46,858 nucleotides of DNA, taken from positions 1 to 46,858 of the forward strand of contig JALNYO010000027.1 of the NCBI GenBank assembly GCA_023229765.1, read 5' to 3'. Below the pieces are notes generated by a model. The model was not told where the DNA came from. It saw only the letters and a list, made by a program, of their open reading frames with translations, and made no database searches. The translations under genes and the position numbers were made by a program. Position 1 is the stretch's first letter. Each line of letters opens with the position of its first letter. The stretch is from Syntrophales bacterium (GTDB taxonomy: Bacteria > Desulfobacterota > Syntrophia > Syntrophales > UBA5619). Below are positions 25,501 to 32,692 of this stretch, in pieces.

Positions 25501-26503
25501 GTACATGTCGGACCGCACAGCGGCCAATTCGGTCACGGTGCCGGCGGGGATGCTTCTACCGGACAGCCATTACTTCTGGTTTGTGAGGGTTTTCGACGAC
25601 GCGGGTCATCCGATGAACTGTACGGAGAGTAATTATGGTTATTTCTATACCGGCGCCCGTGCGGAAAATCCGGCTGCCGAATGGGTGTCGATCGGGGCAA
25701 GACCGCCCACGGGGACCAGCACGTTGTATTCGTTCTGGGTCGATGCGAAGGTCCCGGGATTGGCGCCTTGGGATGTCACTGCGATCAGGCTGAAAGATCC
25801 CAGCGGCAACATCGTTATCCAGCGGAGCGGTTCGCCCAATTTTGACGTTCGCTTCGATCAGTCCTATTTCGAGGCCAGCTCCAGCCCCGCTTCTCCTCCG
25901 GTTTCGGGTTTATACACGTTCGAGATGGACTTCCTCCGTTCCTCGCAGACCCGAACCATTGCTGTGAACAATGTTCCTTTCAACTACAGTTCAGTCCAGG
26001 CGGTGGACATAACGACGCTGGTTCCCTCGAACAACTACTACTTCAAGACAACGACGCCGACCTTCTCCTGGGGCCTGGTTGCCGAGCAGAACACCTATTA
26101 TCGCGTCCGGGTCTTCGACCCGATGGGGAGAAAGACGATCTGGCAGAGCTTCTGGTCCAAGAATGCCTCGGCGACCGTTCGCGCGGGTGTGTTAAAGCCG
26201 GGAGGAACCTACTACTGGACTGTGGTGACGACCCCCGCGATCGATCCGAGTAACGTCAGCGCTTTCGTCAATACGGAGGGTAACGCGTCGAATCGGATGA
26301 TGTACCGCTTCACGCTGGAGCCGCCCCGAAAGGGCGATGTCAGCGGCAATGGCGAGGTGAATCTGGAGGATGCCGTTCTGGCCCTCCAGGTCGTCTCCGG
26401 TTTCAAGCCGCTGGTCACGCTGACCGGCGATGTGAACAACGACGGCCGCATCGGCCTGCCGGAGGCGCTCTACATCCTCCAGTTAATTGGGGACAGCCGC
26501 TAA
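22565..26503 (+). CDS. Large multidomain envelope protein with C-terminal dockerin-like module
   Basis: The 1312-residue protein has an N-terminal membrane segment (about 9-30) that may be a signal anchor, then a helical region to about 340. A Tyr/Asn-rich beta region (345-460) follows, then a CBM9/DOMON-like domain (about 547-715, IDGATDDWTDAGI), a pre-albumin-like stretch (728-835) containing FWDRDGNGVVSPGDY, and two Fn3-like segments (about 937-1025 and 1145-1240, each with TPTLTW or TPTFSW). A dockerin-like pair ends the protein (1256-1312, GDVSGNGEVNLEDAVLALQ and GDVNNDGRIGLPEALYILQ). It resembles the module of the protease at 1-2420, so both may dock to the cohesin at 20172. ATG 22565 has GGGAGG six bases upstream; GTG 22562 is possible. 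REP codons supply the C terminus LIGDSR. Confidence 0.8.
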   Translation: MDEKVRKNRFLVPVLLILLTLGMGGVFLHSLFAERYLQSANDAIQTGKTQLFSRSVSGALLAYQTFQTAAAGADYSAATPAQKIKIHAYLAFTRMVDILLREDGGSTDTLAELLAKYGATRTGDAFDSVKFTPPPLNDDGKIILPATVPASAEALRAFFAGPFLTAVNASIHDLDEAISLSPTDGSEGDDREIIAKALINSEDVTQPDVEMDAGDYYLYRAFLKFLKVYALMSAGYNANLDIREVVALVNLGAGPEMIKGLLDRYPDFLKIGDAARMNEARLALIDAITDYETASAKIRGDMNTLAGAEELISLDITELAKENFLREQMALAKNSLQNNTAVALGGAEEWWNFSILTPESKTFSVELEDSFSSGSYSAYGNTGCDTKFGCNARLEYALVNGNNVTLRFNYYYPYYGWSEFHGTLNAAKTQITNGTYSGYNPYSIPASYSGTFSAVRTYFEANTERFNLFPLFGDGAATQPKALRDLLPKVNEFGYPLPGRMGHGLSDDPTLGGILPDFATQDRWLKEFEGNLFMPTGPLTIPQVDEGAIAIDGATDDWTDAGITTPVLTDVTGERGQYMAANGDLQKVFLAIDSQYLYIRMELAGDWNSQTGKNFMYGLRFRQSPGDGPDKPGDIKLFARNRDGVWEVKAQSIQTNGQYGPLGDLAASGGAVVASGNIVEWRVRRGSSVAGWFLAADTDSWNYYQQWDYGWYSYDKNPTCLQFQPIASVTGTLSVPGYDGSGPVRVGVFEYGPDFSTNPEKRLGSLAIYPDDSGTLPATYAITGLPVGKKSFVSVFWDRDGNGVVSPGDYTNFYQPFTTVSGDNTRNLAVADDHPAYSPPEFQNVRISSRKLPNGNRIVDFIATLMGPSPEDVTITATGPGGEYKLSPAIFSHQLGLVYMISVPWLMDGDYTFTAVDSRGRKAETTYSFQNRYDLPSLSISPSPTYAGTTTPTLTWTPPAGGPYAYQVLVQDINGAALWYMSDRTAANSVTVPAGMLLPDSHYFWFVRVFDDAGHPMNCTESNYGYFYTGARAENPAAEWVSIGARPPTGTSTLYSFWVDAKVPGLAPWDVTAIRLKDPSGNIVIQRSGSPNFDVRFDQSYFEASSSPASPPVSGLYTFEMDFLRSSQTRTIAVNNVPFNYSSVQAVDITTLVPSNNYYFKTTTPTFSWGLVAEQNTYYRVRVFDPMGRKTIWQSFWSKNASATVRAGVLKPGGTYYWTVVTTPAIDPSNVSAFVNTEGNASNRMMYRFTLEPPRKGDVSGNGEVNLEDAVLALQVVSGFKPLVTLTGDVNNDGRIGLPEALYILQLIGDSR

Positions 26504-26550
26504 TATTAATTTATTGGGGACAGCCACTAATTTTTTTGGCTGTCCCGAAA
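26484..26550. repeat. REP cluster upstream of the RAYT gene
   Basis: Two REP units lie in tandem: taattggggacagccgctaat (first arm only, includes the stop codon of the dockerin gene) and, at about 26512-26545, an imperfect palindrome whose left arm is ttggggacagccactaat and right arm ggctgtcccga. These flank the transposase gene on its 5' side, as expected for the repeats mobilised by such an enzyme. Confidence 0.85.
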
Positions 26551-26574
26551 CAGAAATTTATTGGTTTACGGATT

Positions 26575-27258
26575 ATGGCCCGTTTGCCCCGGATAGTTGT
26601 TCCCCAATACCCGCATCACATTGTGCAGCGCGGTAACCGCCGGCTGGACGTGTTTTTCACGGAGGAGGATAGGCGGGCGTACCTGGCGGATATAGGGGAA
26701 GCCTGCGAGCGGTATGGGGTGGCGATCTGGGCGTATTGCCTGATGCGCAATCATGTTCATTTTGTTGCTGTTCCGGCCAATCCGGATTCGCTGGCCCGCT
26801 GTTTTTCCGAGGCCCATGTTCGCTATACAAGGCGGATTAATCGTCGAGAAGGCTGGCAGGGTCATCTGTGGCAGGGCCGGTTTGGTTCAAGCGTGCTTGA
26901 TCAGAATTATTTAATCGCGGCAGTGCGTTATGTAGAGAGAAACCCGGTGCGAGCGGGCCTGGTGGCGGAGGCGTGGGAATATCGCTGGTCAAGCGCGGCA
27001 TTTCATGTCGGCAAGACAGATGATGCCGGAATTGTCAGTTCCGATAAGATGCTAAACGAGTTGGTCGGCGACTGGAAGGAATATTTAACTATTCAGGATA
27101 AAAGGAATTTTGTTGAATCAGTGCACAGGGAATCCTCCGTTAACCGGCCTTTGGGCGATGTGGCCTTTGTCGATACCCTGGAACGAAGATATCAATTAAA
27201 AATGACGCGCGGCAAAGCCGGAAGGCCCGTAAAGACGGAGCAGCCAGCACTGCTTTAG
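26575..27258 (+). CDS. REP-associated tyrosine transposase (RAYT, Y1/HUH family)
   Basis: The roughly 227-residue protein opens MARLPRIVVPQYPHHIVQRG, the usual start of this family. It has the HUH metal motif NHVHFV (His60, His62), GHLWQGRFGS and the tyrosine-containing RYVERNPVRAG helix. RAYTs are single-copy, domesticated relatives of IS200/IS605 transposases that act on REP palindromes. REP units lie on both sides (26484-26550 and 27280-27298) and further copies at 20091 and 20675 fit. The ATG at 26575 gives the family's standard N terminus; a TTG at 26536 lies inside the REP and is unlikely. All motifs are intact, so activity is plausible. Confidence 0.92.
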   Translation: MARLPRIVVPQYPHHIVQRGNRRLDVFFTEEDRRAYLADIGEACERYGVAIWAYCLMRNHVHFVAVPANPDSLARCFSEAHVRYTRRINRREGWQGHLWQGRFGSSVLDQNYLIAAVRYVERNPVRAGLVAEAWEYRWSSAAFHVGKTDDAGIVSSDKMLNELVGDWKEYLTIQDKRNFVESVHRESSVNRPLGDVAFVDTLERRYQLKMTRGKAGRPVKTEQPALL

Positions 27259-27276
27259 ATGTTCGCGGGAATGAAA

Positions 27277-28026
27277 TCAATTAGTGGCTGTCCCCGATTT
27301 AAGGAAGATGTCGGTCGTAAGGGCGGGGCCGTGGATGGCATTTCCTCCCCGTTTCAGGATGAAGGGATGGTCCGTTTGCAGCAGGGCGGCTTCCGGAATA
27401 AAGATAAGCTCTTCCGTCGTCAGTTCCGCGTCTCCGGATGAGACCCGCACCTGGCCCGTGAAGCGAATCCTCTTTTCCCGGAGGAGAATGGCTGCCCGGA
27501 CGGCGGCGATGCTTGCAAGCACCTTATCGTCATTGCGGAGCCTGATTGTGACGGGCGAGATTTCGATTTCCGCGATATTGCGCACGGGCAAGAGCGAAGA
27601 GAACGTCTCCTCGGCGAAAAGGCGTGTGAAATCAGGATGGTTTTCCAAAGAGATATTGCCAGGGGTTCCTTGGGGAGAGGGTTTCCCGGGGGGGGGGGCG
27701 GCGAATTGCGAATTGGCGTAAATCTCGATGATCGCGTTTTGAATAATCGCTTTCCTGGTAAGACCGGTGCTGAAAAAACCGATTTTTCCCCGCCCGATGG
27801 CGAATCTGTCGGCAGTGATTGAGACCACCCGCCGGCCGTGGTTCAGTTCGTAAAACCGCAGGCCGTCTATTTGCGTTTGATAAGCCGGCTGGGAGACTTT
27901 CTTGCTTGGATAGTTCGGCGCTTCGCGCTGGAGGCAAAAAAATGCCAACCCGCCGCTCAGGGCAACTATTGCGATTGCCAACCAAATGATATTGCGCTTA
28001 ATTAAAAAGATAGATGGAATGATCAT
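27277..28026 (-). CDS. lptC: LptC-like periplasmic protein
   Basis: The 249-residue product has an N-terminal membrane anchor (about 12-31, IIWLAIAIVALSGGLAFFCL) followed by a beta-rich periplasmic domain. The segment VRVSSGDAELTTEELIFIPE near 205-225 and ILKRGGNAIHGPALTTD resemble the strands typical of LptC/YrbK family proteins, which pass lipopolysaccharide from the LptBFG transporter to LptA. No other lpt gene is near. A REP arm supplies the final residues SGTATN, so the native C terminus may have been altered. The family call rests on the overall pattern and the LxxxGxxxxG strands. Confidence 0.62.
   Translation of the reverse strand: MIIPSIFLIKRNIIWLAIAIVALSGGLAFFCLQREAPNYPSKKVSQPAYQTQIDGLRFYELNHGRRVVSITADRFAIGRGKIGFFSTGLTRKAIIQNAIIEIYANSQFAAPPPGKPSPQGTPGNISLENHPDFTRLFAEETFSSLLPVRNIAEIEISPVTIRLRNDDKVLASIAAVRAAILLREKRIRFTGQVRVSSGDAELTTEELIFIPEAALLQTDHPFILKRGGNAIHGPALTTDIFLKSGTATN
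27280..27298. repeat. Solo REP arm downstream of the RAYT gene
   Basis: The inverted arm attagtggctgtccccgat lies 21 bp after the transposase stop. Read on the minus strand it encodes the last residues and stop (SGTATN) of the LptC-like protein. Confidence 0.85.
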
Positions 28027-28102
28027 GGCGTATATTTCATGTGACGCTTACGGGTTAGAGCCGGGTCGCCGTAAATTGCCGCTGAACATTTTAAAAACTA
28101 AT

Positions 28103-28234
28103 GAGGCAATTGCAAAACCATTTGTCATTCCCGAATGTCTCTATCGGGAATATGGTTTTTCAAGCAGTTAGAACCAGATTCCCGCTCAGAATCGTTGCGG
28201 GAATGACAAGAATGGGGAGTTTTGCAGTTACCTC
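28103..28234. mobile_element. 132-bp MITE-like element, copy 1
   Basis: The element is nearly identical to 32479-32610. Its ends are inverted repeats (GAGGCAATTGCAAAAC and GTTTTGCAGTTACCTC), and internal inverted segments (TTTGTCATTCCCG and CGGGAATGACAA) extend the match. It carries no coding capacity. TAAT on both sides of this copy could be a target-site duplication. Confidence 0.75.
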
Positions 28235-28789
28235 TAATAATTACAGTTTTTTTCCCATCACGGACTTGTCAGCATTCGCTTATTTTCTAAATGCCGGCTT
28301 CCGTCGGCATCACGGTGAAGGTATTTTCTCAGAAGGTCGCCAGTCGTCCAAGGCAAAAATCAGCGCTCTTGCGACCGTACCCTATCCCGTCCTCAATCCT
28401 GAAGTCAATCGATAAAATTATGGTAACTACTCAGGTTGTTTAGACTGTAGTCTTTTAGGTCTGCGCAAAGGACGAATCAATGCCCCCAACACCTTTTAGG
28501 TCTCTAAAAGTTTTGAGTAATAGCCGATAGAATTGTTTTATGAACATTAAGCTCCGCTTTCCTCAAAGTATCCTAAACACCTACAGACAATCGACCTGAA
28601 TAGTTACCGCAATTTTAGGCTATTGACACGTTGTGACCCCCGCCGGAAGGGGTCAATCTTTTTACCGCCATTTTAGGCTATTGACACGTTGTGACCGGCT
28701 GTGTTAGCTCATAATCGCAGTCGGAAATCACGATCGCTGCGCCGGTTTTTGCGGGGACAGTGCAATAACGTATTGGAAGAAGATGCATA
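28235..28789. other. Long non-coding gap with small repeats
   Basis: There is no convincing gene between the MITE-like element and the TPR gene. A small hairpin (atgccg ... cggcat) lies at about 28291-28310. The string ttttaggtct occurs twice between 28455 and 28506. A 35-bp sequence is duplicated at 28604-28638 and 28662-28696. Confidence 0.55.
28604..28696. repeat. Pair of 35-bp direct repeats upstream of the TPR gene
   Basis: Copies at 28604-28638 and 28662-28696 differ by one base (TTACCGC[A/C]ATTTTAGG and on to TTGACACGTTGTGACC). Each contains TTGACA, a perfect -35 match, but no good -10 lies 16-18 bases further. They might be operator repeats or a decayed element. Confidence 0.65.
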
Positions 28790-29467
28790 ATGAACGAGAA
28801 TAATAACCAGGGACGAAGGTCGTTTCTTGCTGAGATGGAGCCCTATTTTGAGCGCAATGAGTCGCAGATCGTGCTTAATCTGGCGCAGGAAAGGCTGAAA
28901 AGGATTCCTGATGATCTCGATTCCCGAATTGCGATTTGCCGCGTCTGGCTGCAGCAGGGGCGCATAGACGAGGCCCGTGATATGCTTGGCGAAATGGAGG
29001 ACATCCTGTCCGGCCTTTCCCAGCTCTATGCCTGCATGGGCGATCTTTACACAAAAAAAGGGCTGGCAGACGAAGCGGAGCTGTTTTATCGGAAGTTCAC
29101 CGCCCTGAATCCGGCGTCGTCTCCGGCGCTCGATTCGGCAGTTAGACTGAAGGAAATAGGGGCGCTTGCCGAAGCGGATGACTATGAACGAGGTGAGGAG
29201 GAGGGGGAAAACTCTGACGTGTTCCCCGATTTTGGGACAGTGACCTTGGCCGAGCTTTATATCCGTCAGGGCCATCTCCCGATGGCCGAAGAGATGCTGG
29301 AGAAGATAACAGGTCGCGATCCCCAAAACGAGCGGGCGGGGGCGCTGCTGCAGGATGTCCGCGCCCGTCTTGGCAAGAAAGCGGTCGGGCAAAAAAATGC
29401 AGGGGTCATAGTTGAGCTTGCGCGCTGGCTGGAAAATATAGGGAATTTGCGCCGCCATGCAGCCTGA
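28790..29467 (+). CDS. TPR-repeat protein
   Basis: This is a 225-residue soluble protein without a signal peptide. It consists of helical pairs of the TPR type: about 30-65 (LAQERLKRIPDDLDSRIAIC), 66-100, 80-115 (LYTKKGLADEAELFYRKFTA) and 150-190 (LAELYIRQGHLPMAEEMLEK). An acidic linker (EDYERGEEEGEN-like) separates the blocks. TPR proteins are protein-binding adaptors; no partner is indicated. The start has only a weak ribosome site. The gene overlaps the aminopeptidase gene by 11 bp, so the two are co-transcribed. Confidence 0.78.
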   Translation: MNENNNQGRRSFLAEMEPYFERNESQIVLNLAQERLKRIPDDLDSRIAICRVWLQQGRIDEARDMLGEMEDILSGLSQLYACMGDLYTKKGLADEAELFYRKFTALNPASSPALDSAVRLKEIGALAEADDYERGEEEGENSDVFPDFGTVTLAELYIRQGHLPMAEEMLEKITGRDPQNERAGALLQDVRARLGKKAVGQKNAGVIVELARWLENIGNLRRHAA

Positions 29468-30533
29468 ACCGGATGTCTATAGAAAGAGAGCAGAGCGTCT
29501 TCGCAGCCTTGCGGAAGCGGATTACCTGATTATTTTAGACGAAAGCAATATCCGTTATCTGACCGGTTTTACCGGCGGCGACGGGGCGCTGCTGCTTGGT
29601 CCTGTCTGGATGACCCTGCTGGTGGACGGGCGTTATATAACGCAGGCTGGACTTGAGACAAAGAATCTGGAAATAAGCGAGTTCAAAAACCGGACAGAGG
29701 TAATATCCGCCGTTTTCCAGGAGCGGGGCGCCAGTTGCATAGGGTTTGAGTCTTCAGCCGTTTCCTATGGAGAATATCTGCGACTGCGGGATTCGCTGCC
29801 GCAGGCAACGCTTCAGCCCCTGGGCAGTAGTCTCGATTTACTGCGGGCCGTCAAGGACGATGCAGAAGTGGGCGAGATAAAAAAGGCGATACGGGTAGCA
29901 GAAAAAGCATTGACAGATGTAATTAGTTTGATTAAACCGGGCGTCACGGAAGCGGAGCTCGCCGTTGAGCTTGAATACCGGATGCGTCGGGGCGGCGCTG
30001 AAAGGATGTCCTTCGAGACGATTGTCGCGACGGGGCCGGATGCGGCCCTTCCCCACGCAGCACCGGGAAAAAGAAGGATTGCGGACGGGGATTTTGTCCT
30101 GATCGATTATGGCGCGGTTGTTAACGGATACCATTCGGATGAGACGCGGACTTTTTGTGTCGGTTCTCCCTCGCCCAAACAGCGGGAGGCTTACCAGTTC
30201 GTTATGGAGGCTCATGACCGTGCTCTCGGGGCAATCCGGGCCGGTGTTTCCTGCGGCGAGATAGACGGCGTTGCCCGATCTTTTCTCGCAGAGAAGGGGC
30301 TGGACCGGTATTTTTCCCATGGCGCCGGTCATGGCGTGGGGCTGGCGATTCACGAGCCGCCCCGGCTGTCCACGGGCAGGGCGGATATCTTGGAGGTCGG
30401 GATGGTGGTTACGGTCGAGCCAGGGGTGTATTTCCCCGGGGAATGGGGCATCAGGATCGAGGATATGGCGCTTGTGGGGAAGGATAGCTGCGAGGTTTTG
30501 ACCACCCCAGGCGTTGGTCTTGTAGAGCTGTAG
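29457..30533 (+). CDS. Xaa-Pro aminopeptidase (M24B family)
   Basis: The 358-residue protein has a creatinase-like N-terminal domain (about 1-130, YLTGFTGGDGALLL) and a pita-bread catalytic domain. All five metal ligands are present: Asp217 (IDYGA), Asp228 (HSDETRTF), His292 (GAGHGVGL), Glu321 (TVEPGVY) and Glu335 (RIEDM). It cleaves the residue before proline in peptides in the cytoplasm. Length matches the short PepQ/YpdF-type enzymes found upstream of efp in many bacteria, but no efp follows here. The start lies inside the preceding TPR gene. Confidence 0.93.
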   Translation: MQPEPDVYRKRAERLRSLAEADYLIILDESNIRYLTGFTGGDGALLLGPVWMTLLVDGRYITQAGLETKNLEISEFKNRTEVISAVFQERGASCIGFESSAVSYGEYLRLRDSLPQATLQPLGSSLDLLRAVKDDAEVGEIKKAIRVAEKALTDVISLIKPGVTEAELAVELEYRMRRGGAERMSFETIVATGPDAALPHAAPGKRRIADGDFVLIDYGAVVNGYHSDETRTFCVGSPSPKQREAYQFVMEAHDRALGAIRAGVSCGEIDGVARSFLAEKGLDRYFSHGAGHGVGLAIHEPPRLSTGRADILEVGMVVTVEPGVYFPGEWGIRIEDMALVGKDSCEVLTTPGVGLVEL

Positions 30534-30602
30534 CCTCCTTGCTTATTTTCTTTGGGGCGATGGCTTTATGGGGAGTTTCTTACAAAAACAGGATGATGAA
30601 TT

Positions 30603-31001
30603 ATGAAAATATTTCCGGATGATCTGCTGTACAGTCGCGAGCATTTCTGGGTAAGGGTGGATGGTGATCTGGCAACCATCGGCCTTACGGATCATGGCCA
30701 GGATAAACTGGGAGAGATTGTTTCGCTGGATCTTCCTGAAACGGACTCGTACGTCGAATGGAACGAGCCGTTTGGGAGCATTGAATCTTCCGGCACGACC
30801 ATTGACCTGATAGCCCCGGTAAGCGGCGTTGTGATGAATGTCAATGACGATATCACCGACGATGCGGGCGTCATCAACAGTGATCCCTATGATACCGGCT
30901 GGCTGCTTGTGGTGGAGATGGAGGATCAGTCAGAACTGGACGATCTCCTTGATGCCGCGGCTTACCAGGATTTTGTGCTCCAGGAGGGCGATCTTGATTA
31001 G
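30603..31001 (+). CDS. GcvH-like protein lacking the lipoyl lysine
   Basis: The 132-residue protein aligns throughout with glycine cleavage H protein: SREHFWVRVDGDLATIGLTD, LGEIVSLDLP, the hammerhead turn FGSIESSGTTIDLIAPVSG and VINSDPYDTGWLLVVEM. The lipoyl-carrying position, normally Lys in an ESVKA context near residue 64, is Gly64 here (codon GGC in GAA TCT TCC GGC). It therefore cannot be lipoylated at the usual site. No gcvT or gcvP lies nearby. It may be a repurposed H-like protein; the fold otherwise looks intact, with no frame damage. Confidence 0.88.
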   Translation: MKIFPDDLLYSREHFWVRVDGDLATIGLTDHGQDKLGEIVSLDLPETDSYVEWNEPFGSIESSGTTIDLIAPVSGVVMNVNDDITDDAGVINSDPYDTGWLLVVEMEDQSELDDLLDAAAYQDFVLQEGDLD

Positions 31002-31002
31002 G

Positions 31003-31177
31003 GCCTGTCCACAAATAACCTGGGCAAGATTGCGCTCAGATTTGGGTTAGATTTGGTTGCGGCGATTGAACAAAACCGCAGACGTAGCAGCGCTACGTTG
31101 AGGATTTTGCGATTGAGCCACAGCCAAAGATGGCCCAAAGATGAGATGCAAGATGTTCAGGTTATTTGTGGATAGGC
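31003..31177. repeat. 175-bp imperfect palindromic element
   Basis: The outer arms GCCTGTCCACAAATAACCTG and CAGGTTATTTGTGGATAGGC are inverted with one mismatch. The interior continues as an imperfect inverted repeat centred on GTAGCAGCGCTAC. It occupies nearly all of the gcvH-hisC gap and begins two bases after the gcvH-like stop. It is non-coding and looks like a mobile palindromic or MITE-type repeat. Confidence 0.75.
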
Positions 31178-31231
31178 ACTTAGCCGGCGTTATCGGCCGA
31201 AACAGCCGTAGAATTGGAAAAATAAGACGCA

Positions 31232-32305
31232 ATGGATATAAAATCTGTAATCAAGGAAGAGGTGCTTGCCCATCAGGCGTATCCGGTAGAAAACGCCCTG
31301 TATCCGGTCAAGCTCGATGCGAATGAAAATCCGCTGACGATTTCCGCAGGGCTGCGGGCGAAGTTTGCGGCCCGGCTGACGGAAATTTCCCTCAACCGCT
31401 ATCCGGAGGCGGGCGCGCCAATCTTGACTGGCCGCTTTGCCGAAAGTTTCGGCGTTGCGGCGGATCAGGTCATTATCGGCAACGGTTCAGACGAACTGAT
31501 TCAGATTCTCTGCAGCGCGGTGGCTCGCCCGGGGGCTGAGGTCATGATTCCGACGCCGACGTTTGCGATGTACCGCATTTCCCCGGTTAATGCCGGATGC
31601 CGGGTTGTGGAGGTCCCGCTCGACGGGGCGTTTGATCTTGACGTCGCCGCGATGAGCGCGCGCAGCAAAGCGCACCCTCCGGCCCTCACCTTTCTGGCCT
31701 CGCCCAACAACCCCACCGGAAACTGCTTCAGCCGTGACCGCATTGCAGCGATCATCGAAAGCTCCCCCGGCATTGTCGTTGTTGACGAGGCGTACCACAA
31801 CTTTTACGGGCAAACATTTTTGCCGCTCCTTGCAAAATACGATAATCTCGTGATTCTTCGCACCCTGTCGAAGATAGGCTTTGCCGCGGCCCGCCTCGGC
31901 ATCCTCGTCGGCAGCCCCGAGCTGGTTTACGAGTTCAACAAGGTGCGGCTTCCCTATAATCTCAGTGCGCTTTCCCAGGCGGCGGCCGGTTTCTACCTCG
32001 ATCATGAAGAGGTATTCCTGAAGCAGGCAGAAGAAATTCGCCTCTGGCGGGAGGAGCTTTATGCCGAGTTGCTGGCAATCGCCGGGATAAAGCCGTGGCG
32101 TTCCGATGCAAATTTCATTTTTTTTAGTTGCGATTTCGATTCCGATCGTATATACAGCGAACTCTTAGCGGGGGGAGTTCTTGTCAAGAACTTCAATATG
32201 CCCGGAAGAATTAAGAACTTCATGCGCGTTACCGTCGGTACGCCTGAAGAAAACGGTATTTTTATAAAAAAACTGAAAGAAATTTTACAACAGTTAGGGG
32301 CGTGA
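31232..32305 (+). CDS. hisC: Histidinol-phosphate aminotransferase
   Basis: The 357-residue protein belongs to class I/II PLP aminotransferases of the HisC type. Motifs: KLDANENPL near 27, IGNGSDELIQIL near 82, SPNNPTGN near 156, VVDEAYHNF near 178 and RTLSKIGFAAARLG with the PLP lysine Lys214. It converts imidazole-acetol phosphate to histidinol phosphate with glutamate as donor. No other his gene is adjacent, so other aromatic aminotransferase roles cannot be excluded. A likely hairpin terminator follows. Confidence 0.93.
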   Translation: MDIKSVIKEEVLAHQAYPVENALYPVKLDANENPLTISAGLRAKFAARLTEISLNRYPEAGAPILTGRFAESFGVAADQVIIGNGSDELIQILCSAVARPGAEVMIPTPTFAMYRISPVNAGCRVVEVPLDGAFDLDVAAMSARSKAHPPALTFLASPNNPTGNCFSRDRIAAIIESSPGIVVVDEAYHNFYGQTFLPLLAKYDNLVILRTLSKIGFAAARLGILVGSPELVYEFNKVRLPYNLSALSQAAAGFYLDHEEVFLKQAEEIRLWREELYAELLAIAGIKPWRSDANFIFFSCDFDSDRIYSELLAGGVLVKNFNMPGRIKNFMRVTVGTPEENGIFIKKLKEILQQLGA

Positions 32306-32346
32306 TCCACAAATAAGTGAAAAAATGGCGGTTTACGGCACAGCCT

Positions 32347-32377
32347 AAAAAGGCGAGGAGCCGTGCTGCCTTTTTTT
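32347..32377 (+). terminator. Probable terminator of hisC
   Basis: AAAAAGGC pairs with GCCTTTTT across a 13-base loop and ends in a run of seven T residues, about 40 bp after the hisC stop. The A/T-rich half of the stem makes it moderate in strength. Confidence 0.55.
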
Positions 32378-32478
32378 ATGCCGTTTTTCCGCTGGCGCCC
32401 GGCGTTATTTTTTAAATTTGCAGCCCTCCGCTATCGGTTTTTCAGCTAAAAGAAGAAATCTGTATTTCCATTTCAGGG

Positions 32479-32610
32479 GAGGCAATTGCAAAACCATTTG
32501 TCATTCCCGAATGTCTCTATCGGGAATATGGTTTTTCAAGCAGTTAGAACCAGATTCCCGCTCAGAATCGTTGCGGGAATGACAAAAATGGGGAGTTTTG
32601 CAATTACCTC
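32479..32610. mobile_element. 132-bp MITE-like element, copy 2
   Basis: It has the same length and orientation as 28103-28234, with only two substitutions visible (near the right end, including CAATTACCTC, which makes the terminal inverted repeat more perfect here). No clear target-site duplication surrounds this copy. Confidence 0.75.
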
Positions 32611-32692
32611 AGGTGTTCAGGCGCAAGCGGCTATCTTGCGGATAGCTTGATGCTTGCCGATAAAGTCATTTAAACGAAAAGGAGAAGGAACT

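Larger units (their letters stand above)
32306..32692. other. Gap between hisC and rpsU
   Basis: The gap contains a hairpin (32347-32377) after hisC and the second 132-bp MITE-like element (32479-32610), which lies about 80 bp upstream of the rpsU start. Any rpsU promoter must lie in or downstream of the element; I could not identify it. Confidence 0.55.

Noticed and set aside
28101..28415. 104-codon open frame downstream of the LptC-like gene
   Set aside because: It starts inside the MITE-like element and the other copy of that element is non-coding; the rest has no resemblance to a protein family.
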